Source: Sphaerisporangium sp.
Lineage (GTDB): Bacteria; Actinomycetota; Actinomycetes; Streptosporangiales; Streptosporangiaceae
Direction of reading: 5' to 3'
Length of the DNA stretch: 64,000 nt
NCBI GenBank assembly: GCA_025964675.1
Contig: JAOPYI010000146.1
Coordinates: 62,001 to 126,000 of the forward strand
Part shown: positions 51,505-60,820 of the stretch, piece by piece
How the letters are laid out: the number at the start of each line of letters is the position of its first letter
Position numbering within the stretch: the first letter of the stretch is position 1
Translations under genes and position numbers: made by a program
Notes under the pieces: model-generated
Seen by the model: the letters and a program-made list of their open reading frames with translations, nothing else
What the model was told of the DNA's origin: nothing
Databases searched by the model: none

Positions 51505-52479
51505 ATGGACTACGTCAGGCTTGGTTCCACCGGTATGAAGGTGTCACGGATCTGCCTCGGCATGATGAGCTACGGCGACCCGGCCAGGGGGCAGGACTGG
51601 GTGCTCGACGAGGCACAGAGCGAGCCCCTGGTGCGCGGGGCCGCCGAGGCGGGGGTGACGTTCTTCGACACCGCCGACGTCTACTCGGCCGGCAGCAGCG
51701 AGGAGGTCACCGGGCGGCTGCTGCGCAAGATCTTCCCCAACAGGGAAGACTACGTGCTGGCCACCAAGGTCTTCTTCCCCGTGGGGCAGGCGACCAACGA
51801 CAGCGGCCTGTCTCGCAAGCACGTGCACGCCGCGATCGACGCCTCGCTCAGGCGCCTGGGCACCGACTACGTCGACCTCTACCAGATCCACCGCTGGGAT
51901 GACCACACCCCCATCGAGGAGACCATGGAGGCGCTTCACGACGTCGTCAGATCGGGCAAGGCCCGCTACATCGGGGCCTCCACGATGTACGCCTGGCAGT
52001 TCGCCAAGGCGCAGCACGTCGCCGAGGTCAACGGCTGGACCAAGTTCGTCTCCATGCAGAACCACTACAACCTCCTGTACAGGGAGGAGGAGCGCGAGAT
52101 GGTCCCGCTCTGCCTTGACCAGGGGGTGGGGCTGATCCCGTGGAGCCCGCTGGCGCGTGGCCTGGTGGCCCGGGCGGGCTCGGACGACCAGGGGACGACC
52201 CGCGCGAGCAGCGACGGCCGGATCACCTCGCTGTACGGAGGGCCGGGTGACGCGGCGATCCTCGACCGGGTCGCGGGGGTCGCTTCCGAGCTGGGCGTCT
52301 CCCCGGCGCAGGTGGGCCTCGCCTGGTTGCTCGCCCAGCCGGGCGTGAACGCGCCGATCGTCGGGGCGACCAAGGAGCGCCACCTGGACGACGCCGTCGC
52401 CGCCGTGGGCCTCTCCCTGTCCGACAAGGAGCTCGCCGCCCTCGCCGAGCCGTACGTGGACCGCCTCGTGGCCCACTGA
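51505..52479 (+). CDS. Aldo/keto reductase
   Basis: A 324-residue NADPH-dependent aldo/keto reductase. The catalytic tetrad is visible as D and Y in FFDTADVYSAGSSEE, K in ATKVFFPVG and H in LYQIHRWDDHTP; the cofactor-binding IPWSPLARGLVAR and APIVGATKERHLDDA follow. It resembles the YajO/Tas-like group that reduces varied carbonyls. ATG 51505 has GGGAGG 8 bases upstream; the longer frame from 51418 is not conserved. It is transcribed with PolX possibly, 35 bp downstream. Confidence 0.88.
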   Translation: MDYVRLGSTGMKVSRICLGMMSYGDPARGQDWVLDEAQSEPLVRGAAEAGVTFFDTADVYSAGSSEEVTGRLLRKIFPNREDYVLATKVFFPVGQATNDSGLSRKHVHAAIDASLRRLGTDYVDLYQIHRWDDHTPIEETMEALHDVVRSGKARYIGASTMYAWQFAKAQHVAEVNGWTKFVSMQNHYNLLYREEEREMVPLCLDQGVGLIPWSPLARGLVARAGSDDQGTTRASSDGRITSLYGGPGDAAILDRVAGVASELGVSPAQVGLAWLLAQPGVNAPIVGATKERHLDDAVAAVGLSLSDKELAALAEPYVDRLVAH

Positions 52480-52514
52480 GCGGGATACGCGGCGGTTTCC
52501 GTAAGCTGATCCTC

Positions 52515-54200
52515 ATGGGGCGGGCGAACGACGACGCGGCGGCGGCGCTGGAGGAGTACGCCGATCTCTTCGCGATGACCGGCGGTGACGCCTTCCGGGT
52601 GCGCAGCTACCAGAAGGCCGCCAAGGCCATCGCGGGCTACCCGGAGGACATCTCCCGGGCCGACGTGCGCAAGGTGCCGGGCGTAGGCGAGGCCATCGCG
52701 AAGAAGGTCGAGGAATTCCTCCAGCGGGGTGGCTTCCGCCAGCTCGACGATCTGAGGATGCAGGTGCCCGAGGGGGTGCGGATGCTCACGCGCATCGCCT
52801 CCCTCGGGCCGAAGAAGGCCGTCTTCCTCTACCGCGAGCTGGGCATCGACTCCCCCGAGGCGCTGGCCGAGGCGATCGGCGAGGGCAGGCTCGCCGGGCT
52901 CAGGGGGTTCGGGGCGAAGACCGAGGAGAACCTCCTCAAGGGCATCGAGCAGCTCAAGCAGGCGAGCGAGCGGGTGCACCTCGGCGTGGCCATGAACCTC
53001 GCCGAGCTGATCATCGCCTCGCTCCCGGCCGAGAAGATCGCCTACGCCGGGTCGCTGCGCCGCATGAAGGACACGATCGGCGACATCGACATCCTGGCCG
53101 TCGGGCCGGCGACGATCATGGAGGAGTTCAAGGGCCTGCCGTACGTCGCCGAGGTGATCGCTAGCGGTGGGCTGAAGACGTCGGTCCGCACCACGCGGGG
53201 CCTGCAGGTGGACCTTCGCGTGGTGCCGGCCGAGTCGTGGGGCGCGGCGATGCAGTACTTCACCGGCTCCAAGGAGCACAACGTGCGGCTGCGCGAGATG
53301 TGCGTGAAGCGCGGCTGGAAGCTGTCGGAGTACGGCTTGTTCGAGGGCGAGACCGTGATCGCCTCGAAGACGGAGGAGGAGATCTACGAGGCTCTCGGCA
53401 TGCAGTGGGTGCCTCCGCCGCTGCGGGAGGACGGCGGCGAGGTCCAGGCGGCCCTGCGCGGCGAGCTTCCCGAGCTGGTGACCCTCGCCGATCTCCAGGG
53501 CGACCTGCACACCCACACGAACCTCACCGACGGCATCGCCACCCTTGAGGAGATGGTCGAGGCGGCCGCCCGCCACGGCTACGCGTACTACGCGGTGACC
53601 GACCACGCGCCGAACCTGTTCATGCAGCGCATGACCCTGGAGAAGGCCCTGGAGCAGCGAGCACAGCTACACCGACTTCAAGACGAATATCCGGACATGC
53701 GGTTGCTGCACGGCACCGAGCTCAACATCGCCCCGGACGGTTCCGTCGACTGGCCGGCGGAAATCCTCGAGGGCTTCGACGTCTGCGTGGCATCCGTGCA
53801 CTCGCACTTCTCCCAGCCCCGCGACGAGATGACCAGCCGGTTCATCACGGCATGCGAGAACCCGAACGTCCACATCATCGGCCACCCCACCACCCGCAAG
53901 ATCGGCAAGCGCCCGCCCGTGGACGCCGACTGGGAGGCCGTCTTCGAGGCGGCGGCGCGCACGAACACCGCGCTGGAGATCGACGCCTACCCCGACCGCG
54001 CCGACCTCCCCTCCGATCTGGTGCGGCTCGCGCGCCACCACGGGGTGAAGTTCTCCATCGACAGCGACTCGCATGCCGTGCCGCATCTCGGCAACCTTCG
54101 CTTCGGCGTCGGCATCGCCCAGCGGGCCTGGCTGACCCGCGACGACGTCATCAACGCCTGGCCGCTCGAGCGCCTTCTGGCCTTCCTCGGCCGGGGCTGA
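52515..54200 (+). CDS. polX: PolX DNA polymerase / 3'-5' exonuclease
   Basis: A 561-residue bacterial family X polymerase. Helix-hairpin-helix motifs lie in VRKVPGVGEAIAKKVEEFL and GLRGFGAKTEENLL; the nucleotidyltransferase motif is GSLRRMKDTIGDIDILAVG with the third aspartate in GLQVDLRVV. A C-terminal PHP exonuclease domain starts at DLHTHTNLTDG and keeps TDHAPN, HSHFS, IIGHPTTR and DSDSHAVP metal ligands. It fills short gaps in base-excision and end-joining repair. Length and domain order are standard. ATG 52515 lies 35 bp after the aldo/keto reductase. Confidence 0.94.
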   Translation: MGRANDDAAAALEEYADLFAMTGGDAFRVRSYQKAAKAIAGYPEDISRADVRKVPGVGEAIAKKVEEFLQRGGFRQLDDLRMQVPEGVRMLTRIASLGPKKAVFLYRELGIDSPEALAEAIGEGRLAGLRGFGAKTEENLLKGIEQLKQASERVHLGVAMNLAELIIASLPAEKIAYAGSLRRMKDTIGDIDILAVGPATIMEEFKGLPYVAEVIASGGLKTSVRTTRGLQVDLRVVPAESWGAAMQYFTGSKEHNVRLREMCVKRGWKLSEYGLFEGETVIASKTEEEIYEALGMQWVPPPLREDGGEVQAALRGELPELVTLADLQGDLHTHTNLTDGIATLEEMVEAAARHGYAYYAVTDHAPNLFMQRMTLEKALEQRAQLHRLQDEYPDMRLLHGTELNIAPDGSVDWPAEILEGFDVCVASVHSHFSQPRDEMTSRFITACENPNVHIIGHPTTRKIGKRPPVDADWEAVFEAAARTNTALEIDAYPDRADLPSDLVRLARHHGVKFSIDSDSHAVPHLGNLRFGVGIAQRAWLTRDDVINAWPLERLLAFLGRG

Positions 54201-54232
54201 CGGGGCCCACCGCGAAAAGGGATCAGGAAGTA

Positions 54233-54262
54233 CCCTAGCCAAGTAACCTGTTTTCTTGGTAG
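54233..54262. promoter_or_regulatory. Inverted repeat upstream of the sulfite-oxidase-like gene
   Basis: CCTAGCCAAG (54234-54243) and CTTGGTAGG (54255-54263) form an imperfect inverted repeat around TAACCTGTTTT, followed by the AT-rich GAAATATATAGAAGG. It lies 40 bp before the start codon and could be an operator, or the end of the PolX transcript. Confidence 0.4.
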
Positions 54263-54302
54263 GAAATATATAGAAGGATCGACCGGACCCTGGGGGTGCC
54301 GC

Positions 54303-55445
54303 ATGGACCTCGATGACGCCATCCGGGAAGCCTCTGTCCCGCGCCCGCGCCGCGCGGCCATCACGCCGTCCCCGATCGTCAAACCGCTGCCGCCCGGCCT
54401 GTTCGTCGTCCACGGCACCAGCGCGGAGACCCGCTGGGAGGCCATGCAGGGGCAGGGCTACCACACCCCCAATGACCGGTTCTTCGTCCGCAACCACACC
54501 GCGACCCCGCTCATCGACGCCCCCACCTGGCGGCTTTGGTTGCACGGGTCCGGCCTGCGAACCCCGAGGAGCCTGTCGTACGAGGAGCTGCTGGCCTTGC
54601 CGTGTACCACCGTGGACGCGGCGATCGAGTGCGCGGGCAACGGGCGCGCGTTCTTCGAGTCCCAGCAGGGCGAGCGCACCCCCGGCATACCGTGGCGGCT
54701 CGGGGGCGTCGGGGTGGCCCGCTGGCGCGGCGTGCCGCTGTCGACGGTCCTCGGCCTGGCCGGGGTCACGACCGACGCCGTGGACGTCATGCCACGGGGC
54801 CTCGACGCCCACTACGTGGAGAACGGCGTCGACCTCGGGCCGGTCAGGCGCCCGCTCCCCATCGCGAAGGCCCTGGACGACGTGCTGATCGCCTACGAGA
54901 TGAACGGCAGGCCGCTGCCACCGGACCACGGCTTTCCGGCCCGCCTGGTGGTGCCCGGGTGGAGCGGGATCGCCTCGATCAAGTGGCTGGGCGGCATCGA
55001 AGTCTCCGCCGCCCCCCTGTCCTCGCCGTGGAGCACGCGCCTCTACCGCATGCACGGGCCGGGGTATCCCGCCGAGGGCGGCGACCCGCTGACCGGCCAG
55101 GTCGTCAAGAGCGCCTTCGAGCTGCCATGGGAGGCGACGCTCCAGGCCGGACGCCAGCACGTCCTGCGCGGGCGCTCCTGGTCGGGCGGCGGACACATCG
55201 TGAAGGTCGAGGTCAGCGTGGACGGCGGCCGGACCTGGCCGGCCGCCCAGACCCGTGGCCCCCGGCTCGCCCGGGCCTGGGCGCCCTGGCACGTGGCGTG
55301 GGCGCCCGAGCGCCCGGGCCCGTACGTCCTGATGGCGCGGGCCACCGACGAGACCGGCGCGACCCAGCCCATCGAGGCCCGGTACAACAGGCTGGGCTAC
55401 CACTTCGACGGCGTCGTCCGCCACCCGGTGACGGTGGTCCCGTGA
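54303..55445 (+). CDS. Sulfite oxidase family molybdopterin enzyme
   Basis: A 380-residue protein with the sulfite oxidase fold. The molybdenum-binding cysteine is C110 in DAAIECAGNGRAFFE; PNDRFFVRNH, WRLGGVGVARWRGVPL and PARLVVPGWSGIASIKWLG line the cofactor, and a C-terminal dimerisation domain follows (VKVEVSVDGGRTWPAAQ). No Sec or Tat signal is present, so the protein should be cytosolic, and no cytochrome partner is adjacent. It may oxidise sulfite or reduce an N- or S-oxide. The ATG at 54303 has GGGGGTG upstream. Confidence 0.87.
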   Translation: MDLDDAIREASVPRPRRAAITPSPIVKPLPPGLFVVHGTSAETRWEAMQGQGYHTPNDRFFVRNHTATPLIDAPTWRLWLHGSGLRTPRSLSYEELLALPCTTVDAAIECAGNGRAFFESQQGERTPGIPWRLGGVGVARWRGVPLSTVLGLAGVTTDAVDVMPRGLDAHYVENGVDLGPVRRPLPIAKALDDVLIAYEMNGRPLPPDHGFPARLVVPGWSGIASIKWLGGIEVSAAPLSSPWSTRLYRMHGPGYPAEGGDPLTGQVVKSAFELPWEATLQAGRQHVLRGRSWSGGGHIVKVEVSVDGGRTWPAAQTRGPRLARAWAPWHVAWAPERPGPYVLMARATDETGATQPIEARYNRLGYHFDGVVRHPVTVVP

Positions 55446-55575
55446 GGCCATCGCGCACGCCCCGTGCCGGCGCCCCGGGGCGGGGTCCGGTAGGACGCCA
55501 GGAGGAAGATGGAGATCCGGGCGCACGCCTCGGCCGAGCGGCAAGTGCCGCCCCAACCAGTCATAGGTTTACGTC

Positions 55576-56511
55576 ATGAGAAGAATCGATAAATCGGACC
55601 TGACCGTTTTCCCGCTGTGCCTGGGCGGCAACGTCTTCGGCTGGACGGCCGACCGTGACGCGTCCTTCGCGGTGCTGGACGCCTACCACGAGGCGGGCGG
55701 GAACTTCGTGGACACGGCCGACTCCTACTCCGCGTGGATCCCCGGCAACCGCGGGGGCGAGTCCGAGACGATCATCGGCGAGTGGATGGCCGAGCGCGGC
55801 AACCGCGACTCCATGGTCGTCGGCACCAAGGTCGGCCAGCAGCCCGGCGCGAAGGGGCTGTCGGCGGCGAACATCCGCACCTCGGCCGAGGGGTCACTGC
55901 GGAGGCTGGGCACCGACAGGATCGACCTCTACTACGCCCACTCCGACGACAGGGACACCCCGCTGGAGGAGACCCTGACCGCCTTCGACGATCTGGTGCG
56001 CGAGGGCAAGGTGCGCCACATCGGCGCCTCGAACTACGACGCCGACCGGCTGAAGGAGGCGCTTGCCGTCTCCGAGCACCTGGGCCTCGCCAGGTACGTC
56101 GCCCTCCAGCAGCACTACAACCTCGTCGAGCGCGACAAGTACGAGGGGCGGCTGGAAGAGGTGGTCGCCCGCCATGGCCTGTCCAGCGTGCCGTACTTCG
56201 CCCTCGCCAAGGGATTCCTGACCGGGAAGTACCGCCCGGGCGTCTCCGTCGACTCCCCGCGCGCGGGCGGCGCGGCGCCGTACCTCCAGACCGAGCGTGG
56301 CCGCCAGGTGCTAGAGGCCCTCGACAAGGTCGCCACGGCCCACGGCGCCGAGCCGGCGACCGTGGCTCTCGCGTGGCTGCTGACCCGGCCCACCGTCGCC
56401 GCGCCGATCGCCAGCGCCAGGACGCCGGAGCAGGTTCCCGCGCTGGTCGCCGCCGCGGACCTGGTCCTCGCCCCGGAAGAGGTCAGGCTGCTGGACGAGG
56501 CCTCCGCCTAG
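55576..56511 (+). CDS. Aldo/keto reductase
   Basis: A 311-residue aldo/keto reductase. The tetrad residues are in NFVDTADSYSAWIPGN, VVGTKVGQQPG and DLYYAHSDDRDTP; VPYFALAKGFLTGKYRPG and PIASARTPEQVPALVAAADL bind the cofactor. It is a distinct paralogue of the 51505-52479 enzyme. It follows the sulfite-oxidase-like gene after 130 bp and is convergent with the acetate symporter gene. Substrate unknown. ATG 55576 has no clear ribosome site. Confidence 0.86.
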   Translation: MRRIDKSDLTVFPLCLGGNVFGWTADRDASFAVLDAYHEAGGNFVDTADSYSAWIPGNRGGESETIIGEWMAERGNRDSMVVGTKVGQQPGAKGLSAANIRTSAEGSLRRLGTDRIDLYYAHSDDRDTPLEETLTAFDDLVREGKVRHIGASNYDADRLKEALAVSEHLGLARYVALQQHYNLVERDKYEGRLEEVVARHGLSSVPYFALAKGFLTGKYRPGVSVDSPRAGGAAPYLQTERGRQVLEALDKVATAHGAEPATVALAWLLTRPTVAAPIASARTPEQVPALVAAADLVLAPEEVRLLDEASA

Positions 56512-56609
56512 AGTCGCCCGAGCCCGGCCGCGGGGCCTCTGGAGGTGAGGGTGGCCCGCGACCGGGCGGCTGACGGCGGGCGTCACCTACGACGTCGGGC
56601 GACGCCTTC

Positions 56610-58220
56610 TCAGTGGTAGACCGCCTTCTCGGCGCCGGCGCCGGTGAGCGAGCGGACCTCGATCTCGGCGTACTTCTGGGCGTTGAACTCCTTGCTCAGC
56701 ACCGTCCCGAGGTACCCGGCGAGGAAGCCGATCGGGATCGACACCAGGCCGGGGTTCTCCAGCGGGAACCAGTTGAAGGACGCGTTCGGGAACAGCGAGG
56801 TCGGCGTGCCCGAGACCACGGGCGAGAAGATCACCAGGAGCACGGCCGACACCAGGCCGCCGTAGATCGCCGAGACCGCTCCCGCGGTGTTGAACCGCTT
56901 CCAGAACAAGCTGTAGAGGATGGCGGGCAGGTTGCCCGACGCGGCGACCGCGAAGGCCAGGGCCACGAGGAATGCCACGTTGAGGTTCTGCGCGAAGATG
57001 CCGAGGACGATCGAGACCGCGCCGATGGCGAAGGCGGCGATCCGCGCGACCCTGATCTCCTGCTGGTCGGTGGTGTTCCCCCTCTTGAAGACGTGCGCGT
57101 AGAGGTCGTGGGCGAAGCTCGACGAGGACGCGAGGGTGAGGCCCGCGACCACCGCGAGGATCGTCGCGAACGCCACCGCGGCGATGACCGCGAGCAGGAT
57201 CGTGCCTCCGACGTCGCCGAAGATGAGCTGGCCCACCTTCTGCGCGAGCTGCGGAGCCGCCGTGTTGCCCGCCTTGTTCTGCTCCGCGATGGCCTTGCTG
57301 CCGACCAGGGCCGCGGCGCCGAAGCCGAGGACCAGGGTCAGCAGGTAGAACACGCCGATGATGCCGATGCCCCAGATGACCGACTTGCGGGCCTCCCTGG
57401 CCGTCGGCACGGTGTAGAAGCGGATCAGGATGTGGGGCAGGCCCGCCGTGCCGAGCACGAGGGCCAGTCCGAGGCTGATCAGGTCGAGCTTGCTCGTGAG
57501 CCCCTTGGCCTCGACGCCGTACTTCAGCCCCGGGTTCAGGAACGCGTCTCCCTTGCCGCTCTGCTGGGCGGCGGTGCCGAGCAGGGTGGAGAGGTTGAAG
57601 CCGAAGTGCCCGAGGACGAGCAGCGTCACCAGGGCGGCGCCCGTCATCAGCAGCACGGCCTTGACGATCTGCACCCACGTGGTGCCCTTCATGCCGCCGA
57701 CGACCACGTAGACGATCATCAGCAGGCCGACGACCACGATGGTGCCGGCCTTGCCCGCCGGGGAGGTGATGCCGAAGAGCAGGCCGACCAGCGCGCCCGC
57801 GCCGACCATCTGGGCGAGCAGGTAGAAGATGCTGACCGTGATGGTCGACACGCCCGCCGCCGTGCGCACCGGGCGCGGGCTCATCCGGAAGGCCAGCACG
57901 TCGGCCATCGTGTACTTCCCGGAGTTGCGCATCAACTCGGCCACGAGCAGCAGCGCCACCAGCCAGGCGACCAGGAACCCGATCGAGTACAGGAAGCCGT
58001 CGTAGCCGGACAGGGCGATGATGCCCGCGATGCCGAGGAACGACGCGGCCGACATGTAGTCGCCGCCGATGGCCATGCCGTTCTGCAGGCCGCTGAACGA
58101 CCGGCCGCCCGCGTAGAAGTCGGTGGCGTTCTTGGTGTGACGGCTCGCCCAGAACGTGATGCCGAGGGTGGCGGCGACGAAGATCACGAACAGCGTGATC
58201 GAAAGCGCGTGATTACTCAT
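56610..58220 (-). CDS. actP: Cation/acetate symporter (ActP-like)
   Basis: A 536-residue solute:sodium symporter with about thirteen helices. DFYAGGRSFSGLQNGMAIGG, DYMSAASFLGIAGIIALSGY and YTMADVLAFRM are the ActP N-terminal blocks; GTAGLPHILIRFYTVPTARE is the conserved middle. It takes up acetate and perhaps other short monocarboxylates. ATG 58220 overlaps the stop of the DUF485 gene by 8 bases, the standard actP partner arrangement. It lies downstream of a LytS/LytTR two-component system and a second symporter. Confidence 0.91.
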   Translation of the reverse strand: MSNHALSITLFVIFVAATLGITFWASRHTKNATDFYAGGRSFSGLQNGMAIGGDYMSAASFLGIAGIIALSGYDGFLYSIGFLVAWLVALLLVAELMRNSGKYTMADVLAFRMSPRPVRTAAGVSTITVSIFYLLAQMVGAGALVGLLFGITSPAGKAGTIVVVGLLMIVYVVVGGMKGTTWVQIVKAVLLMTGAALVTLLVLGHFGFNLSTLLGTAAQQSGKGDAFLNPGLKYGVEAKGLTSKLDLISLGLALVLGTAGLPHILIRFYTVPTAREARKSVIWGIGIIGVFYLLTLVLGFGAAALVGSKAIAEQNKAGNTAAPQLAQKVGQLIFGDVGGTILLAVIAAVAFATILAVVAGLTLASSSSFAHDLYAHVFKRGNTTDQQEIRVARIAAFAIGAVSIVLGIFAQNLNVAFLVALAFAVAASGNLPAILYSLFWKRFNTAGAVSAIYGGLVSAVLLVIFSPVVSGTPTSLFPNASFNWFPLENPGLVSIPIGFLAGYLGTVLSKEFNAQKYAEIEVRSLTGAGAEKAVYH

Positions 58221-58545
58221 TGGACGTCCCCTCGATCTCACCGCGAAGCCTGCCGGACAGCGGGTCGAGCTTCTTGCCCGCATGCCGGGCGTACGCCCAC
58301 GCGATCAGGAACGTCGACACGAACTGCAGGACGCCGAAGATCAGCGCCACGTTTATCTCACCGAAGACCTTGGTGCCCATGAAGCCACGTGCCCAGCCGG
58401 ACAGGACCACGTACAGCAGGTACCACACAAGGAAGGCGACGGTCACCGGGAACACCCAGTTGCGGTAGCGCCTGCGCAGCTCCTGGAACTCCGCACTGGC
58501 CTGCACCTGTTCGTACGCCGATGACTCGTCTTGCTGAGTGGTCAC
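58213..58545 (-). CDS. DUF485 membrane protein (ActP partner)
   Basis: A 110-residue protein with two transmembrane helices (NWVFPVTVAFLVWYLLYVVL and VALIFGVLQFVSTFLIAWAY) typical of the YjcH/DUF485 family encoded next to actP. The FQELRRRYRNW segment is the family signature. The GTG at 58545 has GGGAGGT 5 bases upstream and is preferred over 58557. It probably assists or modulates the symporter. The 164-bp gap upstream (58546-58709) shows no gene and likely holds the promoter. Confidence 0.87.
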   Translation of the reverse strand: MTTQQDESSAYEQVQASAEFQELRRRYRNWVFPVTVAFLVWYLLYVVLSGWARGFMGTKVFGEINVALIFGVLQFVSTFLIAWAYARHAGKKLDPLSGRLRGEIEGTSNE

Positions 58546-58709
58546 GAGACCTCCCACGTTGTGATCTGGATCACGCTAACCGTAGGAGGTGGCGGGCCGT
58601 CGCGGAGAGGTGCGGGCACGGTCGTCGCCAAGCCGCCCCGACCGGTCGCTCACGTGGAAGAGCCCTGCGCCGAATGGCCCGATCCGCGCGACGAGTGGTC
58701 GGGCGGCGC

Positions 58710-60440
58710 TCAGGTCGAGCGTGGCCGCCAGTCACCCCTGTTGAGGTTGAGCGTCTCGGGCGTGTGGAGCCGCACCATCGTGCGCGCGACCCCCCGGGGC
58801 ACGCGGCCGGGGGTGAGCAGCGATATGCCGATCATCACGGCGAAGGAGATCGGGACCGTCCAGGCCGCCGGCTGCGCGAGGAGCGCGCCGGTCCAGCCGG
58901 TGTACGGGCCGCCGGTGATGACCGCGATCACCGCGACGCCCGCCAGGCCGCCGCCCACGACCAGCCCGGCCATGGCCCCCGTGGTGGTCAGCCGCCGCCA
59001 CCAGATGCCGAGCACGAGCAGAGGGCAGAAGGACGAGGCGGCCACCGCGAACGCCAGCCCCACGACGTCCGCGACGGCGATCGACCGGGCCATCATCGCC
59101 AGCACGAGCGGCACGGTCACGGCCAGCAGCGTGGCCGCCCGGAACGACGGCACTCCCCCGCGCAGGATGTCCTGCCCGATGACGCCGGCCACGGACACCG
59201 CGAGCCCGGAGGAGGTCGACAGGAAAGCCGCGAAGGCCCCGGCGGTTACCAGGGCGCCGAGCAGGTCCCCCGCCATCCCGCCGACCAGGCGGCCTGGCAG
59301 GGTGAGCACGACCGCGTCCGTACGGCCCGTCATGAGCAGCTCGGGCGTGTAGAGACGGCCGAGGGAGCCGTAGATGGCCGGGAGCAGGTAGAACGCGCCG
59401 AGCAAGGTCAGCACCACGAGGGTCGTACGGCGGGCAGCCCGTCCGTCGGGGTTGGTGTAGAACCGGACGAGCACGTGCGGCAGCCCCATGGTGCCGAGGA
59501 ACGTGGCGAGGATCAGCGAGTACGTCGCGTACAGCGGGTGCTCGCGGCCGTGCAGCGGGAGCGCCCACTGGTGGTCGGTGAGCACGGGCAGGCTCTCGAC
59601 GTGCGGCACCCGCGCGCCCGCCGGGAAGCTGACGGTGGTGTCGTGCGCTATCGAGTGGTTCCCGGGCTGGAGCGTGAGCCGCTCGCCGCTAACCGAACGG
59701 CCGTCCACGCGACCGGTCGCCGTTACCTCGACCCGCTGCTCGAAACGGACGGTCACGTCGGCGCTCACCGCCACGGTGACCGGGTCGGTGAAGACGGGAG
59801 GGGCGTCACGTCCCAGCTCCGGCCTGCCCTGCCCGTGCCAGGCGAACAGCAGGAACGCCACGGGCAGCGCCAGCGCGGTCAGCTTCAGCCAGTACTGGAA
59901 CGCCTGGACGAAGGTGATCGAGCGCATCCCGCCGGACAGAACGTTGACCGCGACGACGACGGCCACGAGCAGCCCGCCGACCCAGGAGGGCGCCCCCGTG
60001 ATCGTACGGAACACCAGGCCGGCGCTCTGGAACTGCGGCATCAGGTAGAGCCAGCCGATCAGCACGACCAGCACGCTGGCCATCCGCCGCACGGCCATCG
60101 ACTCCAGCCGGGCCTCGGCGAAGTCCGGCAGGGTGTAGGCGCCCGACCGGCGCAGCGGGGCCGAGACCAGGACGAGCAGCACCAGGTAGCCGCCGGTCCA
60201 GCCCACCGGCAGCCACAGCATGTCGGCCCCGTAGGCGAGGATCAGCCCGGCGATCCCGAGGAAGGACGCCGCCGAGAGGTACTCCCCGCCGATCGCCGAG
60301 GCGTTCCACAGGGGTGAGACCGTGCGTGAGGCGACATAGAAGTCCGAGGTCGTCCGCGACAGCCGCAGGCCGAACGCGCCGATGAGGATCGCCGCCACCA
60401 CCACGACCAGCACCGCCGTGAGCCCAAGCGCCGCGTTCAC
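58710..60440 (-). CDS. Solute:sodium symporter with extracellular insertion
   Basis: A 576-residue paralogue of the acetate symporter. DFYVASRTVSPLWNASAIGG, EYLSAASFLGIAGLILAYGA and GTMGLPHVLVRFYTNPDGRA match the ActP/MctC group. Between roughly residues 200 and 295 there is a hydrophilic beta-rich insert (VTVAVSADVTVRFEQRVEVT, LTLQPGNHSIAHDTTV) that standard ActP lacks; it should face outside. GTG 60440 overlaps the small upstream membrane protein (GTGA). It probably carries a monocarboxylate such as pyruvate or propionate. Confidence 0.87.
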   Translation of the reverse strand: MNAALGLTAVLVVVVAAILIGAFGLRLSRTTSDFYVASRTVSPLWNASAIGGEYLSAASFLGIAGLILAYGADMLWLPVGWTGGYLVLLVLVSAPLRRSGAYTLPDFAEARLESMAVRRMASVLVVLIGWLYLMPQFQSAGLVFRTITGAPSWVGGLLVAVVVAVNVLSGGMRSITFVQAFQYWLKLTALALPVAFLLFAWHGQGRPELGRDAPPVFTDPVTVAVSADVTVRFEQRVEVTATGRVDGRSVSGERLTLQPGNHSIAHDTTVSFPAGARVPHVESLPVLTDHQWALPLHGREHPLYATYSLILATFLGTMGLPHVLVRFYTNPDGRAARRTTLVVLTLLGAFYLLPAIYGSLGRLYTPELLMTGRTDAVVLTLPGRLVGGMAGDLLGALVTAGAFAAFLSTSSGLAVSVAGVIGQDILRGGVPSFRAATLLAVTVPLVLAMMARSIAVADVVGLAFAVAASSFCPLLVLGIWWRRLTTTGAMAGLVVGGGLAGVAVIAVITGGPYTGWTGALLAQPAAWTVPISFAVMIGISLLTPGRVPRGVARTMVRLHTPETLNLNRGDWRPRST

Positions 60441-60820
60441 TGGCGTTCGACCAGGTCGGCGAAGTGGCGCTCGTTGCGCTCGGCCTGCCGTACGTACAGC
60501 CACGCGCCGACGACGAACGCCGGGTAGAGCAGCCCGGCGAGGATTACCCAGGGCAGCGGCAGCCCGAGGACGCGAACCTCGCGCAGGTCCGGGACCAGCA
60601 GGAACAGCATGGGCAGGCCGCCGACCACGCAGCCGAGCACCGTGCAGACGAACAGTGCCAGCCGGAACTGGGTGCGGACCAGCGAGCGCATGTAGACCTC
60701 GCCGAGGCGCGTCTGCTCGTCGATCTCCATGGTGACCGGGTAGCGGGGCCTGCGGGCGGCCGTCGTACGGGGGCTTGTGACCACCTGCCGCCTCGGCCGC
60801 TCCGGCGTCTTCGGCGTCAT
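60437..60820 (-). CDS. Small DUF485-like membrane protein (symporter partner)
   Basis: A 127-residue protein with two helices (LALFVCTVLGCVVGGLPMLF and LPWVILAGLLYPAFVVGAWL) and a charged cytosolic end (VRQAERNERHFADLVER). Its position before a symporter gene, with a GTGA overlap, mirrors the DUF485-ActP pair, but the sequence is only loosely alike. ATG 60820 overlaps the LytTR stop (ATGA); ATG 60730 (MEIDEQTRLGEVY) is an alternative that drops a basic, unconserved-looking tail. Confidence 0.75.
   Translation of the reverse strand: MTPKTPERPRRQVVTSPRTTAARRPRYPVTMEIDEQTRLGEVYMRSLVRTQFRLALFVCTVLGCVVGGLPMLFLLVPDLREVRVLGLPLPWVILAGLLYPAFVVGAWLYVRQAERNERHFADLVERQ

Noticed and set aside
53667-55556. 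629-codon minus-strand frame across PolX and the sulfite-oxidase-like gene
   Set aside because: Both plus-strand proteins have clear catalytic motifs, and the antisense product is low-complexity and unlike any family.
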